A stretch of DNA of 64,000 nt. Source: Aculops lycopersici. Taxonomy: Eukaryota; Arthropoda; Arachnida; Trombidiformes; Eriophyidae. Made by a program: the position numbers and the translations under genes. A model generated the notes under the pieces. That model was not told where the DNA came from and did not search any database. It saw only the letters and a list, made by a program, of their open reading frames with translations. Shown in pieces: positions 1-11,037 of the stretch; the first letter of the stretch is position 1, and every line of letters begins with the position of its first letter. The DNA is taken from contig WNKI01000002.1 of NCBI GenBank assembly GCA_015350385.1, positions 9,899,546-9,963,545 on the forward strand, given 5' to 3'.

Positions 1-3000
1 TGCCATCAAGCTGCAGTTGTAGCTGTAGAATCTCATACAACTAACACTTGTTGCTCCGTTTACTGGAGCTGCTCGTCTTCTCTTGGCCGTCGTTTTGGTT
101 ACAATTTCAGTTTCATTACTGTACTCGCTCTCCAGTTGTTGTCTTAGATCTCTCGCAAGCAGCTAATTCTAATGAGCAACTTGATTTCTCGCAACCTCCA
201 ACTTTCCTTACTTTTATCTCTCAACTTATCTAAATAAATGACGACGACGACGACATCAACGACGACGCAGAATAGGACGACGGCCACCGCGACTGCCACT
301 AGTCGGCAAATCGGCGCAAAGATACTGCGCCGAAACTGAGTTGACGATACTGCAAAGAGGCAGGCGAGCAGGAGGCAAAATGGAATGAAGATGGCTCGTC
401 GCTTGGCAATAGTTTTAGTCTAGCTATCTAGTCCTAGTCTCGGTCTTCGCACTAAACTTGGTCGCTCGCTCGCCCTCTCGCCTGCTTGCAGGTAAACTGG
501 ACACTAAACACCCAAGATGACTGCCTGCACAAACACTCATACGCATACTACCAACACACACCGAATCGGTCAGTTTGTATTCGTTGGCTGGCCCGCCGCC
601 CGATCAACTGGATAGTTTGTAGTGGCCGAAGTGGCGCAACTTGTTGCTTCACCTTTGCCACTCGCTGCAAATGCCTCTGGTTTGTAGTAGTGCATATATA
701 TATTCACAAACTCAACCATTGAAAGAACCGCAAGAAGGTGACTAAACAACAACAACGCGCAGCGGTGCAAACTCGCTTCGCAATCTCCCGAAGCGCCGTT
801 GAATCAACAGGCTGCCATGTGGCTCTCAGAGGCAAACTCTGGCTCAAACTTTGCGGCCTGCAAAGATTGCTCGAGGCAACTGGTCAGCCGAGAGGCAAGA
901 AGCTCGGGGCTATCCCGTCCCTGGCGGCATTGGGACTAGACGAGTTGCAACGTTCGCGCAGCGTGCTGGCAAGACCAAGCGGACTTTACATCAAATGGCA
1001 AGCTCTAGACAGCTAGTGGCGCTAGCCAGCCAGCCGGCTTCGTAGACCACACCAAGCCCTTCGAGCTGCATATAATTTAACGCTCTGCTCTGGCCCAAGT
1101 GTTCGGTCGGTGGCCACTGCAGCGAGCGAGCGAGTAAGCAAGTAAGTCTTAATGTCTTGTCTTCGAAAGTAGCGATAGAGAGAATCGGCACTACCTGTTG
1201 CTCCTCTTCTTCATTTAGTTTTGCCTGGCATTTTGTTAACGGCAGCTGCAGTCTTTGTCGTTGCAATCGCTTCAGTCTCTGCAATCGCCGAAGAGATTTG
1301 GATTTGGCTTCTGCTAATTCCATTGCCTTTGCCGCCTTACTCATGTTGTTTCTATTGCATTTGCCTCCTCCTCCTCCTCCTCCTCTTCCAGGTTGCCGAC
1401 TTCCAAATGTTAGGAGATCGAGTTTTGGATTGGAAGTCCGCGGCGCTAATGCCACAGCTTCTCCACAGCGGCAAACGAATTAGGTTAGCCTTCCACTTGT
1501 TGCTTAGCTTAAGCATCAGTCGATGCTCTATCCAACACACACCAACTCTCTCGCCGACCAAGCCGCTAAACTAAACTAAACTTGCCATTCGGCCTCGCCA
1601 GTCACAACCTCCTGATGAGCCGCCACAAGCGTCAGATTGGGTTCTTTCTCTCCCGCTATCTGTGTGTCTGTTCTTCTTCCATCTTTCTATGGCTCTACAG
1701 TTTGATGCTCGGATTTGAAGAAATTTAGAGAGTCAATTCATTTGCAAGTTTGCCCCTTGATTCCAAGCTTGCTCGTTTATTGGCACCGTGATTACTTGTG
1801 TCTGTGTGTTGGTTTTGCTCTCTCTCGCTAGAGTTGGTTAGTTGACCAGACAACAGACCAAACGACTGGATAGAACGAAGAGAGACCAAGACAAAGTTGG
1901 TTTTAGTGCAACAAAATCAACTTGGCCTTTAATTTAAGTGCAGAAAGAGGAAACCCGCAAGTTTCCTCGGTGGAAAATTTTACTATTCTACCTCCTCCTT
2001 CATTCCGTGCCACCGTTTGTTGCTCGAATCTAACGCTTTATCAACAAGAAGAGGAGGAAGAAAAGTTTTGCGAGTATATTGTTTCTAACTAACAACATCA
2101 CGCCGCCTACTTGGTTACCTACAGCTGCAGGTGGATTTCCATAGAGTCCTCTGTGGCGATTTCATCGTGTTCTCACACGATATGGGCATCGTCATCATCA
2201 TGATGACGATGGTACAAAAGAACAACTCGAGTCAAAAGTTTGGACTCCAAACCAACTTGCCAGCCGGACAAAACAAGTGTGGCGGCCGAAAGTGTAGCGT
2301 ACGCAAGTATCAAGATAAAGCGCCAAGAGTTTGCAGCGCCACGGATGTTTCCCAAGGATTAATCTTCCTCCCTCTTTGAAGGCTGGTCATAGAGTGGCTC
2401 GTAAAGAAACTCGAACAGGTGGATAGGATTATGGAATGTGAATGTTGTTGCTCGCTTGGTCGCTTACTCAATCACTCAGTCATTCAGTTAAACTTAGAAG
2501 AAAACACATAACAGAAACTTTAGTTCTAACCGGACCGGAGATTATGGAGATGGTTATTTGGAGTTGGGCCTGCCAATTGGAGTTACGTTTCAAATGGCGA
2601 CGTTATGATTTGGTTGGATAATTTGCTCATTCCATGACTGTTAGGTCATCCTGAGAGACTTGCCAAAACTAAGACCTGTTGTTATGTTAACAAAACAACC
2701 AAAAGTGGTATGGGTTTGGTCGAGGAGCTTGCCAAGAGAGTGCTGGAGGATTGAGAAGAAGAATGGACACTGAAGCAGAGTCTTCTTTTGCTTTGGCCTT
2801 TTTAGTGGTAGTAGTGTGACCATGAGGCTAGAGCATAATGCGGTTAAGTTAAGTTAAGTTCATTATCCTTCCAATAGCCAAGAGGCCAGCGATAATGGCT
2901 AAACAAAACGTCCGACATCACCAACAACAAGTGGATATTACATGAAGCGCGGCCTGCTCACGTTGTTGTTGCTAATGCAACAAGTGTTGTTGGTGTAAGC

Positions 3001-5340
3001 ATCATGATGATTATGCTGATTATTATTATTACCCCTTGGCCACATAGATCAAGTAGTGGTAGTGAGTGGTAGTCTAGCTAACAAACAACAAGCGACAGGT
3101 GAAAGCTGTTGTTGTTGCTGCTGTGAATGGAAGCGGAAACTGGTAACGCCAGGCGAAAGTGATACCGTATGCAGCCGCGATGTTTGCTAAGGCGGTAATC
3201 TCATTCAGTAGTTACAAGTTGACGTGCTCACTATCGCGAGAAACCATCTTGGTTACCTGTAGCTGGCGAGAGTGGATTAGCTTGTGTTATAAATACGAAA
3301 TTTCCCTAGTCAGATGGATTCACTCATTTCTACATGTAGCGCATCCATCCATTAGATGCATCTATTCAACACCAACAACCGAGTCGACGGCGCGGATGTC
3401 GACAGCGACACACATATACACACTTACATGTACGTCCAAATTAAACTAGACTCGAAATGGAGCTTGAAAATAGTGAAAGTGAAGCAACAAAACCATCATT
3501 CAAGTTGCCCACTCGGCGTCATAATCACCTGGCGATGCTCATTTGCCAACTCTGTCGCCGCCTCCAGTGCTGGCGCTGCTGCTGCTGTTGCTGTCGCAAC
3601 TCGGTCGGACTGCCTAGCCCCGAAAAGAGGACGATTATTGCTCTTGGACGAGTCTCAGTTTTGCTATCAAGCTCATCATCTCACTCTCTTTCTTGTCATC
3701 AGCGTCGTTGCCAGCTTCATCTGATTTGTTGCATTTCTCGACGAGTCATTCGTCGTCAATTGTGACGCTAGCGAAACTTGGAGCGGCTGGCGACTTGGAT
3801 CCAAGCAACAACAACCACCTGTTACTCTCTATCAATTCCGCTCGAGTGAGCTGATCATTCGATTTGACTGCACCATATAATATTCATCCTCATATCTTAA
3901 CGTTTGCAAGTCGCTAACGAGAATTGCAAAGGCAGAGGGAGAAGGAGAAGAAGCAACAACAATAGCAACAACAACAGTCATATGAGTAGCAACAAGTGAA
4001 CCGCAACAACCACGATCGAATCGCCTGTTGCTTCACCAGACTGACCATTTGCAATTATTTATCGCTAGTTTGGATTTCTCAATCTCAATCACGGTCTTCA
4101 CTGTTGCCCAGATCCGCCTCCCTCTTTTGCTCCTTTGCATGCTGCCAGCTAGAGAAATGCTTCAAGAGGTATAGAGAATGGAAATAAGGAGGAGGAAACT
4201 CTCACATAGAATTCTATTCTAGTTAACAATTGGCCGGCCGTCTGTCTGCCTGCCTGCTTTGAGGTTGGCTATCAAAGGCCTCGAATGGACAGCGACAAAA
4301 GCTTATGCATCAGTTTGAGATTGAAAAGCGAATAGGTTGGTTCAACTCGGAGTGCGGGCAGAAAACAAGTTGCCGTTTAGCTCAGGTAAAGGTGATTCAA
4401 ACATTTCCAGGAAACGACTACCGGACGGATGGATGGATGGATGGATAGACAGACAATCATATGGCAAACAAATGGACACACGTAACTTATTTCACATGAC
4501 TAATGAGACACCACCAACCAAAACTACAACCACTGAAGCATCGGCTGTCATTACAGTAAAGTCGTTGCCGCCGCCGCCGCCACCCGCTGATGCAATTCAA
4601 TTGGACATAGTAGCCCAGTTGGTGGGCCACCTGCAGGTTTACCTGCATTCCCATTGGGACAAACCATTCCGGTGATTGCTCATTCTCTCTATCTCTCCTG
4701 TAAGTGAAGTTGGACGTCAAGGTGAAACTTCTAGACGCTGATATAAAGGACTCACGCTCTGACCATTATGTCGCTGTTATCCATGGCTGCTGCCGAGGCG
4801 TTTAACCATGATCTTGATGCCAACCAGCGAGCCGAGTCGGATATAATTCTACAAGTACGCAGGCATTACATTCATAAGGCTGCTCTATTGAACTTGTTTG
4901 GCTCGACAATCTGTCGACTTCTCCAATTAAACTCTACCTTTCTCTATCCCTCAATCCCCCTCAAACCTGAATTGAAGTGTTGAGAGGCTCGATGAGGGCA
5001 TGAATGTGATGTTTTTCTTTCGCTCTTGTGTGCGATACCGAGACAAGGGAGAGAGTCAAATTGTTTCTAGTTCTGATAAGACAACGACCCGAACACCTGT
5101 ACACCCGACTGCCGCCAACCAACAAGCACTCAAACCTGACAGAATCAACATGTCTCTTCATTTTTGCGTCTCAATTTTATCTCTGGCACTCTAAACTCGA
5201 CAACACAACTACATGCATTAACAGGCTGACTAATGTTTTATTAACTTGGCAGAGAGTTTCCAGAATCAGAAACGAGATCATTATCCATGTGTTTGCTCTA
5301 TTGAAGATAGCTAAATAGGAGAGAGAAGAGGAAAACACAA
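1..5340. other. Gene desert with simple repeats
   Basis: No conserved protein is recognisable on either strand. Open frames here are short and have repeat-driven, serine/cysteine/arginine-rich composition. Visible content includes a CCT/TCC run (about 1364-1387), a GGAT x5 microsatellite (4427-4446), CAGGTG E-boxes at 2128 and 3096, and GCTCGCTCGC-type runs near 460 and 1120. A TATAAA at 4742-4747 lies 26 nt upstream of an ATG at 4768 that opens a 71-codon frame. A second open stretch at 4472-4675 has a six-proline run. Either could be a small gene or first exon, but neither matches anything I know. The region probably holds regulatory sequence, UTRs or introns of genes outside the window. 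Confidence 0.6.
4768..4983 (+). CDS. Possible small unrecognised ORF behind a TATA box
   Basis: This is a 71-codon frame starting MSLLSMAAAEAFNHD, with an alanine-rich then mixed charged N-terminal half that reads more like protein than most frames in this desert. A TATAAA lies only 26 nt upstream of the ATG, so transcription from that box would begin at about the start codon, which argues against this ATG being the true initiator. A CAA/GTACGC junction inside the frame could be a splice donor, making this a first exon. No family is recognised. A chance ORF is quite possible. Confidence 0.2.
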   Translation: MSLLSMAAAEAFNHDLDANQRAESDIILQVRRHYIHKAALLNLFGSTICRLLQLNSTFLYPSIPLKPELKC

Positions 5341-6111
5341 TCATAAAGTTAGGTGATAAAATAGAGTGCCAGCAGCGATTCGCGAGTTCATACAATGCTC
5401 ATCCAAATCGTGTTCCCATTCAACTTTTGACCATCTCTGAGTTTGATACTTGGCCTCCAATCTAGCCAAATCAACTGCTTGCTCAACTGAGAGAAAGCGT
5501 TTCGTTAGACTCGTTGCCAATATTAAGGATTTCAAATTTTCCGTCATAAACTTAAGACCAACCAATGGCCAGCTCTCGTGCGATTGCAGGTGTCTCATGA
5601 TTATATCTAAAGTGGATTTTGGTATTCCGGATGAGCTTGCAATATTTCCATACTCGATGGGCAAGTGGCATTCAAATGTATGCTCGAACCAACCAACAAT
5701 TGGATCCCAATGTCGAGTTTGAAGCTTTAGTAGATCTTCTTCGTCTACATCTCGATATCTGACAGTATCAAACTTCAGATATTCTATGAGTGCCTCCGAC
5801 ATGCTAGCTGGCGTCTCCTCGAATGGATTATCCAAGGCAGTGTATGCTAATGCGGTCAGGTGCATATTAGTCAAATCTAACTTCTTCTTATTTATATTCT
5901 TCTTCCATTCGTTTGCAATAGCTAGAGCTAGGGTCTCGTCTTGAATTTTGAGCAAGTTTTTCATTGGAGTCTTGATGTTTATATTATTCAATTTTATCGT
6001 ATATGCATTGTCATCGTCCGTCTTGCCAATTGTTATAACCTTGCTAACTCTAGGGGTGTTGGCATACGAGGCAATTTGCCTTCTAGTTGAATTATTCAAT
6101 AATTTAAGCAT
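5341..6111 (-). CDS. ATPAF2: ATP synthase F1 assembly factor 2 (ATP12)
   Basis: This intronless gene encodes 256 residues of the ATP12 chaperone family, which in the mitochondrial matrix binds the F1 alpha subunit during assembly of the F1 part of ATP synthase. The N-terminus (MLKLLNNSTRRQIASYA) is basic and hydroxylated without acids, as in a mitochondrial presequence. Family landmarks follow: an ALAIANEWKK helix near residue 80, the LTALAYTALDNP segment near 105, the YR..DEEDLLKLQ..HWDP region near 140, and a C-terminal Q.WSKVEWEHDLDEH segment near residue 230. Its start codon lies only 258 bp from the CRLS1 start on the other strand, so the two genes probably share a bidirectional promoter. 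Length fits the family. Confidence 0.9.
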   Translation of the reverse strand: MLKLLNNSTRRQIASYANTPRVSKVITIGKTDDDNAYTIKLNNINIKTPMKNLLKIQDETLALAIANEWKKNINKKKLDLTNMHLTALAYTALDNPFEETPASMSEALIEYLKFDTVRYRDVDEEDLLKLQTRHWDPIVGWFEHTFECHLPIEYGNIASSSGIPKSTLDIIMRHLQSHESWPLVGLKFMTENLKSLILATSLTKRFLSVEQAVDLARLEAKYQTQRWSKVEWEHDLDEHCMNSRIAAGTLFYHLTL

Positions 6112-6120
6112 GATCTAGTG

Positions 6121-6360
6121 ATGAAACTTGATAGATTTACTTGTTGTATTGAGCTTGCAAAAAGTTACAACGAACTTGACTTTCGCGAGCTAACACGTTT
6201 TTCCGAAACCGAACAAAGTTTGTTTACATGTTCGCTAAACGCATTGTTTGCATGCGGTAAACACGAGGACATAACCGAACTGTACTCAACTTCGTCTCAT
6301 TGGATCGAACTCTATAATCATCTTTATTCCCCTCTATCCATGTATATTATTGATAGATAA
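6121..6360 (+). CDS. Possible upstream ORF in the CRLS1 leader
   Basis: A 79-codon ATG-initiated frame fills almost all of the gap between the divergent ATPAF2 and CRLS1 starts and ends 9 nt before the CRLS1 ATG. It begins MKLDRFTCCIELAKSYNEL. No family is recognised. If transcribed with CRLS1 it would be an unusually long upstream ORF that should reduce CRLS1 translation. Otherwise it is a chance frame in a promoter. Confidence 0.2.
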   Translation: MKLDRFTCCIELAKSYNELDFRELTRFSETEQSLFTCSLNALFACGKHEDITELYSTSSHWIELYNHLYSPLSMYIIDR

Positions 6361-6369
6361 TTGCTAATC

Positions 6370-7179
6370 ATGCAATCAATTCTCAGAAATAGCATACAGC
6401 CGGGGTGCCGGCTTCTAGTCAGGCCTTTGGGAACCCAGAAGTTTGTCAACGAAAGTCCATCTAATGTGAGAAGAATCATGGCCAATGAGAGATTAAGACA
6501 GCAAGCTCAGGAGGCTTTCAATAAAAAGGAGAAGGGACTTTATACAATACCAAATGCATTAACCTTATCTAGAATAGCGATAACACCGGCAATCGGGTAC
6601 TTTATATTAAATGGAATGAACTCACAAGCTCTGGCCTGCTTTGCGTTTGCCGCCGTTACGGATGCTGCAGATGGATTTATTGCACGAAGATTCAATCAGT
6701 ATAGTCAGGTTGGTGAAATATTGGACCCAATTGCAGACAAACTACTGATTACTACATCAGTATTGTGCCTGTGTCAGGTTGGTTTGATGCCAATTTGGCT
6801 AACTAAGTCAATTGTTTCAAGAGATCTAGCATTACTAGGCTTCGGCGCAGTCATGAGGTATGCAAGTTTTACTAAAGAGAAGCCAACTTTTAGACAATTT
6901 TTTGACTTCAAAAATAACCCACAAAAAGGATTTGAACCAATCTTTACATCAAAACTTAACACCGCTTTAATATGCGCATTGGTACTCCACGATCTTGGCG
7001 CAACACAACTAATTGGTGATACATGGTACAAACTTCTAGGCACTATACTAAATTACTCCGTCTTGACCACCAACCTACTGTCTTTTACTTTCTATGGCGT
7101 GAGATTCCTCAACATTAGGCCTGAATCAACAATTAGGGCGAAGCGATGGAAGACAGCATCTTCCTTTGAAGACAAATAG
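6370..7179 (+). CDS. CRLS1: Cardiolipin synthase (CMP-forming)
   Basis: This 269-residue mitochondrial inner-membrane enzyme joins CDP-diacylglycerol and phosphatidylglycerol to make cardiolipin. The CDP-alcohol phosphotransferase signature is complete: DAADGFIARRF followed by GEILDPIADK gives the required D-x2-D-G-x2-A-R ... G-x3-D-x3-D spacing. TIPNALTLSRIAITP just before it is the conserved first-helix entry. The N-terminus is basic and fits a mitochondrial presequence. I start at ATG 6370; the frame is open a little further upstream but without an ATG. AATAAA at 7238-7243 lies 60 nt after the stop. Intronless, and head-to-head with ATPAF2, another mitochondrial biogenesis gene. Confidence 0.92.
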   Translation: MQSILRNSIQPGCRLLVRPLGTQKFVNESPSNVRRIMANERLRQQAQEAFNKKEKGLYTIPNALTLSRIAITPAIGYFILNGMNSQALACFAFAAVTDAADGFIARRFNQYSQVGEILDPIADKLLITTSVLCLCQVGLMPIWLTKSIVSRDLALLGFGAVMRYASFTKEKPTFRQFFDFKNNPQKGFEPIFTSKLNTALICALVLHDLGATQLIGDTWYKLLGTILNYSVLTTNLLSFTFYGVRFLNIRPESTIRAKRWKTASSFEDK

Positions 7180-7900
7180 GAGAATAGGCCCCAAAGTGTT
7201 ATTCTAATGATCATCTTTATTATTATTACCCCACTATAATAAATAATCCGATACTTTCATAAACATTTACACTTCAAGATAGTATCCATTCACTTGTGAG
7301 GCATCAAAAAAATCTATTGTGTTAAGGAGTTCTCTCAACACGTAAATGTTCTCTGAGGCTGCATGAGATTTTGAGGGTGCTCCAGCTTGCGTTTGAATTT
7401 TTTGTGTTCCCTTCTCGTCAACTCACGCAGCGAGATTGTTGTTATTAGAATATCAAACTGTCATTGGCTTCATATGAATGCATTACTGTTATTGTCCGTA
7501 GTCATCATTTCGGATGATATTAATATTATTTGGCTTCATTAATCGATAACCTAAATTTACAAAACTATTCATCGATTTGTTTAATCAAACAACATCAGGT
7601 TGTTATCAATTTTTCAGGCATAACACATCCCTTCTGATCATATTTTTGCGGTCATGTTTATGGTTTGAAATCCCACAAAATTCTATCTTTTAACTGTGCA
7701 ATCATCATCAATTGTTACATCATCTAGCTCAATTGGTTTGTAATCATCAACAAATACAATGCATTCACTCCTCGTAACCTTAAGCTATATTTATTGAAAT
7801 CCAAGAGAAAATATACATATCAGAAAACTGCCCTATCATCATTTTGCATAGTGAACTAAATTCAAGAAATACACGAATCACATATTATCATCATTCAACG
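7180..7900. other. Intergenic region, CRLS1 3' end to MAP4K 5' end
   Basis: It contains the CRLS1 polyadenylation signal (7238-7243) and then AT-rich sequence with ATCGAT and ATCATC motifs, presumably the MAP4K promoter and leader. One open segment on the minus strand (7683-7784) is described separately. No RNA gene was found. Confidence 0.6.
7683..7784 (-). other. Possible orphan 3' exon or gene remnant
   Basis: On the minus strand an AATATAG acceptor-like junction is followed by 33 open codons and a TAG. The peptide contains CIVFVDDYKPIELDDVTIDD, with strongly protein-like composition and two short hydrophobic stretches flanked by acids that resemble SUMO-interacting motifs. No upstream exon can be placed, because the MAP4K leader lies immediately beyond. 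It may be a remnant of a lost gene or chance. Confidence 0.15.
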
Positions 7901-10639
7901 ATGACCTCTCCCTCACATAGGCAGTCGTTTGATCTCAACTCCTTGCCAGATCCGTCAGGAGTCTTTGAGCTTATCGAAACAGTGGGTTCTGGAACTTACG
8001 GTGATGTTTATAAAGCCAGAGATGTTCAAACCAACCGCGTGGCTGCGGTCAAGATTATCAAACTTGAACCCGGTGATGAGAAATCCATTATTCAACAAGA
8101 GATTGTTATGATGAAAAACTGTTGCCATCCAAATATTGTCTCGTTCTATGGAAGTTATCTACGACGGGATAAACTTTGGATTTGCATGGAATACTGTGGC
8201 GGAGGATCTTTGCAAGATATCTATCATGTCACAGGACCGTTAACCGAGCCCCAAATTTCGTTAGTTTGTAGGGAAACTCTTAAGGGATTGAGATACCTAC
8301 ATTCCAAGAACATGATGCATCGGGATATCAAGGGAGCCAATATATTATTGACGACAAATGGTGACATAAAGCTTGCAGACTTTGGTGTCTCAGCACAAAT
8401 CACAAATACCATCAGCAAAAGAAAATCTTTCATCGGCTCACCTTATTGGATGGCACCAGAGGTAGCGGCCGTTGAGAGTAAAGGTGGCTACAATCAACAA
8501 TGCGACATATGGTCGGTGGGAATCACAGCAATTGAGTTATATGAACTACAACCGCCAATGTTCGATATGCATCCTATGAAAGCTTTAAATGTAATGTCCA
8601 AAAAGAGCTTCAAGCCTCCAGCACTCAAAGACAAGAACAGGTGTTCCGAGGAATACAAAAACTTCGTGAAGTCAGCTTTAATCAAGAGCCCTAGAAAGAG
8701 ACCGAACGCCGAGGAACTGTTGAGACATCCATTTGTGAACCTCGAAATGCCTAAGCAATTGATGCGCGACTTATTGGCCCGAGCAAGCAATGCAAACGAG
8801 TTCAACCATTTCCCTGTAGAAACGGATATAGAGGAGGAAAAGATGCTCATGGATATACCTAGGCGTATTGCATCCGCAAAATCTGACAATGCAGAAGGGG
8901 AAATTGTCAGATCTAATAATGGATCTAGTGATAGGTCTGCGCAACATAGAGATGTAACATCGCCTGTACGATCACAAGGTCTAGGTGATTGTGTTACTAG
9001 CAATTTGGACGAGGAATGCTTTCAAGATGCTCGAGTGCCTTCGACAGTTGCGACAACCAGTGATGACAAGAAGCAACTAACACCACCAGAGGATAAACCA
9101 CCTGAAGTGCCACCAAGAAGAAAAGATCGCAAACGACCCCTTACTACTGTCGGTCTACCTACCAGCCAACCTATGGAACGAACTCAGAGTAATAGTGATA
9201 TGAAACCTCAACGCAATTCAATGTATGAACTACCCAAGACACCAAGTAAATTCAACCTGCCGCCACCACCCAATCTACCACCTCCACCGCCACCTCAGCA
9301 ACACTCAAATGCGGATAAATCCGACTACTCAACTGCAAAGAGCCGACAAGTTACCTATGCAGACAATACCAAGACCCTGGCCAATGGCTTGCCACCAACT
9401 CCAAGAGTTCTAATGGGCGCATGTTTTAGCAAAGTGTTCAATGGTTGTCCAATTCGAGTCAATTGTGCAGTTTCTTGGATTCACCCTGACACTAGAGACC
9501 AACATATACTGCTAGGTTGTGATGAAGGAATCTATACACTTAACCTGAATGAGATAGCTGATGCTGTGATGGACCATATCTTCCCTCGGCGCACAACATG
9601 GATGTTTGTAATCAAAGATGTTCTCATGAGCATATCAGGCAAAGCGGACTCAACTCATCTATACAGACACGATCTAGCTAATCTACATAATAGCAATAAC
9701 AAAACCGCAACAAATCGCTTCGGGCTCCAAGTTGATTCGATGATTAACAAAATACCCGACAAGTTTGTGCCGCGCAAGTTCACAGCCTCGACAAAAGTTT
9801 CGGAAACAAAGGGTTGTCTGGCTTGTTGCGTCGGTAGAAACCCTTACAATAGCTATAGGTATTTATGTGGAGCAGTGCAAAATGGGATCTTTTTGATGCA
9901 ATGGTACAACCCAATGAATAAGTTTATGCTCCTGAAACAATATCAGCTTTATATACCACCGAATCTGACAACCTTCGAAATGATCACCACGCCGGACCAA
10001 GAGTATCCTGTATTGTGTGTTGGCGTTCGCGCCACTTCCGATCATAGTTCTCTGAAATTGGATCTTATCAATTTAAATTCAACGACAAACATGTACGGGG
10101 ATGAGGATTTCAGCAGCACGATAATCCCGTGTCAGGATCAGCTTGACCTAGTCCGTGTAACTCAATTGGACAAGGATACAATATTAGTTTGCTACGATAG
10201 GACAGTGCATCTTGTGGACTTGAACGGAAATACAAAGCCTTGTGGAAAAACTACAAAATTGAAGTTTCACTTTGACATCAAGTCTTTAGGTGAGTTGCAA
10301 TGGAGATTAGATTGATCTTGTGTAAGATTTATTTCATATTTACAGCTTCGATGATTTCTAACTATCTTTCTCTAAATATCGCCCTTCTACAATATATCAC
10401 AATACTGCCGTGTACCTCCAGTTTGCCTATCGGACTCGGTCTTAGCCTTTCACGAGCATGGCCTTCAGGGTCGTTGTTTTAAAACGGACGAAATTACTCA
10501 AGAGATCAATGATCCGTCCAGATCGTATCGGGTCCTTGGTAGCGATGACACGGTAGTTCTGGATAGTAAACTTGTTTTATCCAAGTCGAATGAATCTGAC
10601 ATTTACATTCTCACCGGACACAAAAGCTCTATGGGATGA
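7901..10639 (+). CDS. MAP4K3: MAP4K-family Ste20 kinase (GLK/GCKR, happyhour type)
   Basis: This is a germinal-centre kinase that activates JNK signalling and, in the MAP4K3 branch, amino-acid/TORC1 signalling. There are two exons, 7901-10289 and 10422-10639, with a 132-bp GTGAGT...CAG intron; joined they give 868 residues. The kinase domain spans about 23-279: glycine loop GSGTYGDVYKA, catalytic Lys51, HRDIKGAN with Asp142, Asp160 of the DFG, and GSPYWMAPE. A proline-rich linker (about 380-490) has PPEVPPRR and poly-proline SH3 ligands. The CNH domain runs from about 504 to the end. Splicing restores a conserved CNH terminus (DSVLAFHEHGLQG, then ending SDIYILTGHKSSMG). Unspliced, the frame stops within the intron. 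An alternative TTTACAG acceptor near 10346 would truncate CNH. I start at ATG 7901; the frame is open upstream without an ATG. Paralogue choice (3 versus 5) is uncertain. Confidence 0.9.
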
Positions 10640-10668
10640 TAATAATGTCGATTATGTCAATCCACCTC

Positions 10669-11037
10669 TTAGTATCTAGGTGGGGCCATCGGAACAACCG
10701 GTGCTGGCAGACCTCTGCCTACTGCACGCCCCATACCAACTCCGGGAACTGCACTCGGAACTCCCATTGAGCTTGGCATTGCCCTCTCATCCTCCTGAGG
10801 CGGCGGACCCTCGACACTCAGTGAGACCACATGAGCGCCTCGAAGCAAAATAAACCCAAGAATTCTTTTCTCATCACGATCCTTGATCCTACGAGACTCC
10901 TCGCAATCAGCAAGTACAAGGTTTAAATGCTGGTCAAATCCTTTGAGAGTTCCTATGAGTGTTCGTGTATCTTGCAATTGTATTCTCATCCTATAACCAA
11001 TATACCGGTTCATTTTGGTATTTTTGCTGATAGTCAT
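10669..11037 (-). CDS. SNRPB: Small nuclear ribonucleoprotein SmB/B', short form
   Basis: A core Sm-ring protein of the U1, U2, U4 and U5 snRNPs. The Sm1 motif lies at about 12-50 (YRMRIQLQDTRTLIGT, then FDQHLNLVLADCEE) and Sm2 at about 60-80 (RILGFILLRGAHVVSLSVE), followed by the diagnostic EGPPP. The protein is 122 residues, about half the usual animal SmB, because the repetitive proline/methionine/glycine tail is nearly absent. Only a short segment with GMGRAVGRG remains of the arginine-glycine part. It converges with MAP4K, with only 29 bp between the two stop codons, so the 3' UTRs must overlap or be very short. Confidence 0.9.
   Translation of the reverse strand: MTISKNTKMNRYIGYRMRIQLQDTRTLIGTLKGFDQHLNLVLADCEESRRIKDRDEKRILGFILLRGAHVVSLSVEGPPPQEDERAMPSSMGVPSAVPGVGMGRAVGRGLPAPVVPMAPPRY

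Noticed and set aside
3457..3765. Frame with a run of six cysteines (CWRCCCCCC) recalling the cysteine string of RZ-type RGS proteins
   Set aside because: The string comes from a CTG microsatellite, and no RGS domain exists downstream before the next gene on the opposite strand.
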